Under the pieces are notes generated by a model, which ran no database searches, was not told the DNA's origin, and was given only the letters and a program-made list of their open reading frames with translations. The position numbers were made by a program, and so were the translations under genes. From Nymphaea colorata (taxonomy: Eukaryota; Streptophyta; Magnoliopsida; Nymphaeales; Nymphaeaceae), in assembly GCF_008831285.2 (NCBI RefSeq), contig NC_045146.1:6894972-6958971 (forward strand): a stretch of 64,000 nt of DNA. The letters run 5' to 3'. This document shows positions 57,172-64,000 of this stretch, one piece after another. Position 1 is the stretch's first letter. Each line of letters opens with the position of its first letter.

Positions 57172-58323
57172 CGCAAGAGCTACACTAACGCCTTCAAGCC
57201 GTCGAAGAAGCCTGACCATGGAGGAAAGAAAGAGGATCGAAGGGAACGGAAAGATGAACCATCAACTCAGCGCCAAGTCGAAAGAAAAACTTTCTTTCGC
57301 AGAAACGACAACTCTCAGAATAGAGTGTTGAAATCTTGGTTTTGCGATGGTAATCACTTAGGGAGGCAATGTCCAAAGCGTGTAAACAGGGACAATCAAG
57401 CAAGCTCTTCAAGGCAATCTGCTAATGCGGCACAAGGTGAAGAAAGGGAAGGACCAAAGATGGGTGCACTTCAACTTCTGAACACCATAAAAAGGGAGGA
57501 AAAAGTGAAGGTGACAGCGACACCTTCTAACGAGCTCATGTACTTGGAAATCTTGGTAAATGGAAGGTCCACCCTGGCTATGGTAGACACGGGAGCCACG
57601 CATAACTTCGTCTCAGTTGAGGAGGCGAGAAGACTAGGCCTAACCCTTGAGAGGAGAGAGTTACGCATGAAGGCGGTGAACTCAGAGGCCAAACTCATCT
57701 ACGGAGTGGCCCGTGATGCGGTTGTAAAGATTGAGAGCTGGTCAGGAAGGGCCAACTTATCGGTAGTCCCGATAGATGATTTCTGGATGATCCTAGGCAT
57801 GGAGCTCCTCAGTACAGCGAAAATGGTTCCAATGCCGCACCTACGCAGTATCAGTATCATGGACGAGAAGTCCCCTTGGATGGTTCCAGTAACATCGATA
57901 AAGAGGGATAATGGCAAAGCCGCAATGATATCTGCCCTTCAGTTGAAGAAAGACCTCAAGCACGGCGAAGAGACGTACTTGGTGGCAATCAAGGAAGTGA
58001 CTAATGACTCCCCTGGTTTGGTCCCAGAGGTGCTTGCGCATGTCTTAGCGGAATTCGCAGGAACAATGCCTGCGGAGCTCCCTAGACTGCTGCCACCTCG
58101 ACGTGAGGTGGATCATGCCATCGAACTCCTTCCTGGTGCCAAACCCCCAACAATGGCACCATATCGAATGGCCCTTATAGAATTAAGAGAACTTCGGCGA
58201 CAGTTGGATGAGATGCTAGCTGGAGGAATAATCAGACCCTCCAAAGCTCCTTTTGGTGCACCAGTGTTATTCCAAGCGAACATGACGGCTCCAAAAGGCT
58301 ATGTGTGTATTATCGAGCGTTAA
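57172..58323 (+). pseudogene. Chromovirus zinc knuckle, protease and RT start
   Basis: The knuckle reads SWFCDGNHLGRQC: the first Cys is replaced by Ser. The protease has MVDTGATHNFVS near 57580-57615. The RT start (YRMALIELRELRRQLDEMLA, then GIIRPSKAPFGAPV) runs until a frameshift near 58275. After it the expected KHDGSKRLCV-type sequence continues in another frame. Confidence 0.9.
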
Positions 58324-60225
58324 ACAATGTAACGGTGAAGAACAAGTACCCCTAACCTTTGATTGCAGATCTGTTTGATCAACTGGGTGAAACTCAAGTG
58401 TTTTCCAAGTTAGACCTCAGATCAGGATATTGGCAAGTTCGAATTGTTGATGGCGACGAGGCAAAGACCACTTGCGTCACTCGTTACGGTGCCTTTGAAT
58501 TCTTGGTAATGCCGTTCGGGTTGACGAATGCCCCAGCCACTTTTTCGACTCTAATGAACAAGATATTCTATCCGTACTTAGATAAGTTCGTGGTAGTTTA
58601 TCTTGATGACATTGTAGTGTACAGCAGCTCCATGAGGGACCATGTGGAACACTTGCGAACAGTGTTCAAGGTATTGAAGGAAAACGAACTCTATGTGAAG
58701 CGCGATAAGTGCCTATTCGGCCAACCGGAAATCAGTTTTCTCGGCCACATTGTGGGAAAAGGTCAGCTGCGAATGGACACAGAAAAGGTGAGAGCAATTC
58801 GAGAATGAAAACCGCCAACCAATGTACCAGAACTACGTTCTTTTCTCGGTTTAGCAAATTACTATCGACGATTCATTGAGGGGTATTCTTTGATAACTGC
58901 GCCTCTCACTGATTTACTAAAGAAAAACCAAATTTGGGCTTGGGAAGAGCTCAAAGAAGATGTCTTCGAGAAGTTGAAGAGGGCCCTGACGCAGGAGCCT
59001 GTGCTCAGGTTGCTCGACCACACAAGGAAATTTGAAGTCCACACGGATGCATCAGATTTTGCTATTGGCGGAGTTTTGATGCAAGAAGGTCATCCAGTCG
59101 CCTATGAGAGTCGGAAGCTGGAAGACGCGGAGCGACGGTACTCCGTGCACGAAAGGGAAATGACGGCCATTATTCATTGTCTTCGTACATGGAGGCATTA
59201 CTTATTGGGGTCCCAATTCGTGGTAAAGACTGATAATGTAGCCACAAGCAACTTCCAAACTCAAAAGAAGTTGAGTCCGAAGCAGGCTCGATGGCAAGAA
59301 TTCCTTGCAGAATTCGATTTCGCCTTGGAGTACAAGGCAGGGAAGACAAACGTCGTAGCCAATGCACTGAGTCGGAAGGCGGAGTTGGCAGCTACACGGA
59401 CAGCATCATCCGAAGCGCAACTCGAGGGTACTCTTCTCGGGCGGATTCGAAAAGGCATGAAGCAGGACGCAGTGGCCAAGCACTTGGTCGAAACAACGGA
59501 GGCGGGAAAGACGCGACGATTCTGACTACAAGATGGACTTTTGATGGCAAAAGGCGGACGAGTGTTCGTGCCTAGATGGGGCAATCTCCGACGAGAGTTG
59601 CTGAAGGAGTGTCATGACTCATTGTGGGCTGGCCATCCTGGCCAGGAGCGGATACTGGCACTGCTCGAACGTGGCTACTACTGGCCACAGATGCACGACG
59701 ACGTTGAAGCCTATATGAAAACATGCTTAATCTGTCAGCATGACAAGGGAACAAACCAGAAGCCTGCTGGTCTCCTGGAATCTCTTCCTATTCCAGAACG
59801 TCCGTGGAAATGCCTCTCCATGGACTTCATCGTTAGCTTGCCCAAAGTTGACGGCTTCAGCTCAATCCTTGTGGTTGTGGATAGATTTTCAAAGTATGCC
59901 ACCTTCATCCCAGCCTCTAAAGAATATCCCGCGGAGAAGACGGCAGAGTTGTTCGTGAAGGATATAGTCAAGCATTGGGGCGTGCCGAAAAGCATTGTCA
60001 GTGATCGAGACGCTCGCTTCAAAGGAAAATTTTGGCGCGAAGTTTTTCGTTTGTTGGGTTCAGATTTATTATTCTCAACAAGTTTCCACCCTCAAACAGA
60101 CGGCCAAACTGAATGAATCAACAAATTGTTAGAACAATACCTTCGATACTATGTCAGCGCGAATCAAAAGGATTGAGTGAAATGGTTGGATGTAGCTCAA
60201 TTTTGCTACAATTTGCAGAAGAGCG
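58324..60225 (+). pseudogene. Chromovirus RT, RNase H and integrase in one frame with four TGA stops
   Basis: From 58359 the frame contains RT (SKLDLRSGYWQVRI; VVYLDDIVVYS), RNase H ([14 protein letters not shown]) and integrase (zinc-binding H/C region near 59620-59740; SMDFIVSLP; IVSDRD; HPQTDGQTE). It is interrupted only by TGA at 58806-58808, 59523-59525, 60114-60116 and 60174-60176. Each stands where the family has Trp, most clearly in GQTE-Trp. The frame is lost near 60225. Confidence 0.92.
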
Positions 60226-60900
60226 AGTCTCTGGACATAGTCCGTTCGAAATAGCCACTGGACAACAGCCATTTATGTCGCATACCCTTGCAGCCCAAGA
60301 AAAGGGAAGACCCACTTTTACCTACCAGTTCGTTCGCGATTGGCAGGAACAGACGGAAATGGCTAAGGTGTTCTTACACAAGGCCGCCAAAAAGATGAAA
60401 AAGTTTGCAGATCGGAATCAAAGGCTAATGGAATTCCAAGTGGGTGATCAAGTCCTCGTGAAGCTCTATCCTGATCGCACGGGCATTTCCGTGGTCGACA
60501 CAGGTCATTGATCCGCAAGTATCAGGGACCCTTCACAGTGCTGAAGAAAATAAAAAAACTAGCCTACAAGCTAGACTTGCCGCCAGACTTTAAGGTGCAT
60601 TCAGTGTTCCATGTTTGTAACCTGAAGCCCTTCTATGTCGATGGGGAAGACCCCAAGAGAAGCGTTCCAGAACGAGACCCAATCCTGCAGCGAGCCCCGT
60701 CGACCAAGCGAGCGGCGGACCGTCAAATGGAAGAGATTCTTCGACACAAGACAAACTATTTGGAGGAGCCGAAAAAGTACCAAGTAAAGTGGATAGGCGA
60801 ACACAACCCCACCTGGGAGTATGCATTTCGCATGAAGCAGCGCTACCCGTTGGAAGTCAAGGCCTATCATGAAACTACTGGCGCTGAGGACGGCGCATAA
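60226..60900 (+). pseudogene. Chromovirus integrase C-terminus and chromodomain
   Basis: One frame covers SGHSPFEIATGQQP and QVGDQVLVKL. After a shift near 60490 a second frame (60508-60900) has GPFTVLKKI, HSVFHVCNLKPF and a chromodomain-like end (EEILRHKTNYLEEPKKYQVK then WIGEHNPTWE). The chromodomain targets insertion to specific chromatin in this clade. Stop TAA at 60898-60900. Confidence 0.9.
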
Positions 60901-60916
60901 CCTGAAGAGGGGAGCC

Positions 60917-61322
60917 TATTCCCCTGTGTCTGGGAGTCTCTATAGTCATTTGCTTTGTTTTGCATTGTGCTTCTTTTGCTTATGTTGAGTCATTTGCTTA
61001 TGCATGTTTATTTGTAAGGGAGTACCCTCCCACCGGTCTAAGTGTCAAGTATTGGGATTTCTTGTTTTGGGTGGTCGGCATGGGAATCATGTAAGCGGCC
61101 TCGGCCATCCTATATAAGTAAAGTCGAGATCATTCTCCTTGCTTATCTTTCTCGTGATGTACTAATTTTCCAAGCGAATACATTGCGAGATTTCTTTATT
61201 CACAAGCATTCTTTATACACTTGTTTTCTCAAACTACCTTTACTCCCCGTTCAGCGGTTTGAAGGCTTGCGGCAATCAGGTTCTTGCTGCGCCGCACGGG
61301 CCGAAGTTGTCAGCCCGTGACA
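60917..61322 (+). repeat. 3' LTR of the chromovirus
   Basis: Matches the 5' LTR but begins TA instead of TG. It is preceded by the purine tract gaagaggggagcc (60904-60916). Confidence 0.92.
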
Positions 61323-61327
61323 GTCTG

Positions 61328-61789
61328 AGTCGGTGACTTTTGTTGTATTGCCGGTAGAATCACCCTGGTTTGCCTCCATCTTGCAGCACGCCCGTGGTTT
61401 TTAGAAGTCGTCTGCTGCCACTTTCACCAGTCTCAATAGTCTCTTTGTGAATGACTCTTCGAATTGCCTTCTTCTTTGGAAATGTTGTTACTCGTTTTGA
61501 AGGTTACGGCTACTTATGGCTTCTGGTCACTTCCAAGCCGCCTCTTTTCTTTTATCTTATTGCATCAGAATAAAATAGCCGAATTAAGGCTTTTCCTGCA
61601 GTTGATTTTTTTTACAACAGGTAAAATCATCCTGAAAAAAGTCAGACATCTCGAGGTTCGACTTTTTACTAAGTGGTCGTCGGAGATGTTCCAGACTTTA
61701 CTAAGGAAAAGTGCAAACAATGATAGAAAAGTGGGATGATGCTAAGGAATGGAGTAGAGGCAAAACACCCGATAGGCAAATAGCCGCGA
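61328..61789. other. No recognised gene
   Basis: Sequence between the chromovirus target site and the next LTR; continues the flank left of 55812. Confidence 0.5.
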
Positions 61790-62629
61790 TGTGACGGGTG
61801 CGTCAAGCTGACGGACAGACATACGCTCAAGTTGAAAAGAAATCAAGGGAACGGTAGCTGAACTTCTATCGCTCGGGGCAGAGTCACTGAGGACAGTGAC
61901 GATTTTGGCGGTGGGAGAATGTTGCCGGCCGACTGTGTCTGGCCCGACCAAGCCAGTAAAAGGTGATGCTGCTTGGCCAGCTTAGGCATAGTTGGAAGGC
62001 ATGTGGGATTCAATCACGCACCGAGTCTAGCAGAAAGCAATGCACGTGGAATGTGCAGCGTGGTGGTGTGATGACAAGGCGTTTCAATGCATCAAGATCA
62101 GCAGTCTCTTTGGAAGTGCAAGTCCGTCGTTGGGGAATGCAGTGGGTTCCCCACGCGTAGTGTTTGGATACACAAGGGGGTGCGCATGGGTTAGAGGCAA
62201 TTTCCCCCAGTGGGCGCATACGCTGCGTTCCACAACCGCGTAGAGTCATGCGGGGGTGAGCAAGTGAATGCTCATCGTCGAATAGAGCGATGGTCGGCTG
62301 CCTTACTTAATGAGATATAGTCGTCAATTGGCTTCGGCTGGGGACTTCCTCCCAAGGGAAGTCTACCCCCACCCAGATTTCGTTTGGATGTAGATAGGCA
62401 CTTGGAGGAATGGCGAAGTTCTGACAGGGCATCATGGCCACGGCTTGCCGATGACCGACAATGGGATAAACCTGGGTGATGGTGTGCCGAGTGCTTAGCA
62501 CTCCTCGTCTAGTCCACAGTCCTGAAGAAAAGATGAATGCTTCCGCTAGCTTAAGAGAGAGACGGCTGGCCGAAGGCTTTGGGGAATGCCTTCGGCGCCG
62601 TGCGGGCTGGAGAAACTCAGCCCATGACA
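61790..62629 (+). repeat. 5' LTR of a second plus-strand copia element
   Basis: The inner end (...CCCATGACA, 62629) is fixed by the PBS three bases later. The outer end is proposed at TGTGACGGG (61790) because it mirrors the inner end (TGTCATGGG as reverse complement). The partner LTR is outside the window, so the start is uncertain. A perfect 9-bp hairpin (gccgaaggc/gccttcggc) is at 62569-62596. Confidence 0.5.
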
Positions 62630-62631
62630 AG

Positions 62632-62644
62632 TGGTATCAGAGCC
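62632..62644 (+). other. Primer-binding site (initiator tRNA-Met)
   Basis: TGGTATCAGAGCC just inside the LTR. Confidence 0.93.
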
Positions 62645-62755
62645 AGGTCGATTGTGTTGCCGTGATTGTTGGTAAAAGTGCAAAAGAGAGGCCTGCAAGG
62701 TAAAGTCTGCACATAACTTGTTCGACAAAATTTCTGTGAGAAATTTTTGTTCATT

Positions 62756-63592
62756 ATGGCTAATGGCATGTTCACTTCAAATATTTTTCAATCTCTCATA
62801 CCTGTATTTAGTGGTAATAATTATGGTTTTTTGAGCATAAAAATGAAGACTTTCTTTTTGTCACAAGATCTTTGGGATTTAGTTGAAAATGGTTATATAG
62901 AAAGTGCAGAGAGCTCAAAACAAGGAGAAAAGACAGTTGAATCAAGAGAGCAACAGAAGAAGGATTCAAAAGCCTTGCTTGTTCTTCAACAAGCTGTAAG
63001 TGAGACTATCTTTCCTCGAATTGCTGGTGCTACTAGTTCAAATGAAGCTTGGACTATTCTCAAGCAAGAATATCATGGTGATAAGAAGATAATGACAGTG
63101 AAACTCCAAATCCTCTGTAAAGAGTTTGAGACATTGTTTATGAAAAATAATGAATCAGTCTAAGATTTTTTTTCAAGAGCTTTCATAATTATAAATGAGA
63201 TGAAAACCTTTGAAGAGGTTGTTAGCAACCAGAAAATTGTAGAAAAAATATTGAGGAATTTACAGCCTAAATTTGATCATGTGGTTACGGCTATAGAAGA
63301 GTCTAAGGATTTGACTGCATACTCTGCTAATGAATTATTGGGTTCTCTTTTAATCCATAAAAAAAGAATGAACAGGTCAACTGAGAAAAGTGTTGAACAA
63401 GCATTCCAAGTTCAAGTCAAGTTGGATGACTTTAGCAAAGAGAGAAAGGGAGCAACTGTACGAAAGAATGCATATTGCGGGCGAGGTAAAGATAACTATC
63501 GTGAACGTGAACGAGGAAGATTTGAGACAGTCGTAAACAAGTCAGAAGGAGGTGACACTAACAATAAAAAACATGGCCACAAAAACAGGTAG
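62756..63592 (+). pseudogene. copia Gag (UBN2 type) with an early stop
   Basis: Starts at ATG 62756 (MANGMFTSNIFQSL). It includes YGFLSIKMKTFFLSQDLWD and AWTILKQEYHGD. A TAA at 63161-63163, probably from CAA, interrupts it. The same frame resumes with FEEVVSNQKIVEKILRNLQP and KFDHVVTAIEESKDL, diagnostic of the UBN2 Gag family. A frameshift near 63570, in an A-rich run, leads into the zinc knuckle frame. Confidence 0.9.
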
Positions 63593-64000
63593 TGTTTTTT
63601 GCAAAAGAAATGGTCATACTGAAGCGTACTGTTGGGATAAAGCAAAACAACAAGCTAATGTAGTGGAAGAGAAAGCAGAAGATGGTAACTTATTTTTTAC
63701 TCATACAGAGTCAAATGAAAATATTGATCATGTATGGTTTTTAGATAGTGGATGCAGTAATCATATGACAGGAAAGAGAGACTTGTTTTGTGACATTGAT
63801 GAATCGGTGAAGCAACAAGTTCGACTTGGAGACAACAAAAATGTGCAAATTAATGGTAAAGGCACAATTGAGATATCAATTAAAGGTGGTACTAAAAGGT
63901 TGGTACATGATGTTTATTATATACCTGGATTAGCATATAACTTACTAAGCGTTGGCCAGATAGCACAAAAAAGATATTTGATTTCATTTCATGATGATGT
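63580..64000 (+). pseudogene. copia zinc knuckle, protease and pre-integrase, partial at window edge
   Basis: Open to the edge. The knuckle reads SVFCKRNGHTEAYC, with Ser for the first Cys. The protease site is VWFLDSGCSNHMTG, followed by VRLGDNKNVQINGKGTIEI and YIPGLAYNLLSVGQ, typical of copia protease to pre-integrase. The remainder of pol is outside. Confidence 0.9.

Larger units (their letters stand above)
55817..61322 (+). mobile_element. Complete Ty3/gypsy chromovirus, 5.5 kb
   Basis: Two 406-bp LTRs (55817-56222; 60917-61322), tRNA-Met PBS, gag-pol and purine tract, flanked by a perfect 5-bp duplication gtctg (55812-55816; 61323-61327). Order PR, RT, RH, INT and a C-terminal chromodomain define a chromovirus. 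Size and PBS suit the Reina/Galadriel group. By eye the LTRs differ at about 20 of 406 positions, so it is clearly older than the copia at 5169. Coding parts have several stops and shifts. Confidence 0.95.

Noticed and set aside
1457-62644. Sites matching TGGTATCAGAGC considered as tRNA-Met gene fragments
   Set aside because: Each is only 12-13 bp, at an LTR edge or viral genome origin, with no cloverleaf sequence beside it; they are primer-binding sites.

Overview
This is nuclear DNA of a flowering plant, repeat-rich and heterochromatin-like. I see no intact host gene. Plant LTR retrotransposons, two different lineages of endogenous pararetrovirus (Caulimoviridae), a CACTA-type transposase relic, a LINE scrap and exon-like host fragments are nested together. 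I cannot name the species from the sequence. All functional names rest on motifs read by eye; nothing was searched.

Layout. 1-1754: 5' part of a Ty1/copia element on the minus strand (LTR, PBS, open gag and protease start), cut by the window edge. 1755-3785: an older decayed copia, also minus. 3786-5168: non-coding, with a 65-bp tandem duplication. 5169-10494: a complete, recent copia element (minus) with near-identical LTRs and three visible lesions. 11088-20963: a scrambled array of badnavirus-like endogenous sequence, mostly minus with one inverted piece, containing a 2976-bp solo LTR with a perfect 5-bp target duplication and bracketed by a 40-bp inverted repeat. 21070-26400: no recognised gene apart from one possible terminal exon. 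26405-27640: relics of a Ty3/gypsy element and a LINE. 27862-28457: exon-like fragments on the minus strand resembling a RING-H2 protein and FANCL. About 29040-30560: a GC-richer block resembling plant mitochondrial DNA. 33357-36480: an En/Spm-type transposase gene relic and possible CACTA subterminal repeats.

37866-52866: 15 kb of a second, very AT-rich caulimovirid with the gene order CP, MP, protease-like domain 1, protease-like domain 2, RT, RNase H, then a possible transactivator gene. One unit is complete between two tRNA-Met primer-binding sites 7561 bp apart. A second partial unit follows in tandem. A third partial copy lies head to head on the plus strand. 52867-53640 is TA/CA microsatellite. 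55817-61322 is a complete small chromovirus (Ty3/gypsy, plus strand, with chromodomain) whose pol is interrupted by several Trp-to-stop changes. 61790-64000 is the 5' part of another copia element (plus).

The observations most worth following are the two retropepsin-like domains per unit of the AT-rich pararetrovirus, the enhancer-like repeat cluster in its promoter, and the fact that rearrangement junctions in both viral arrays fall at or next to a primer-binding site.
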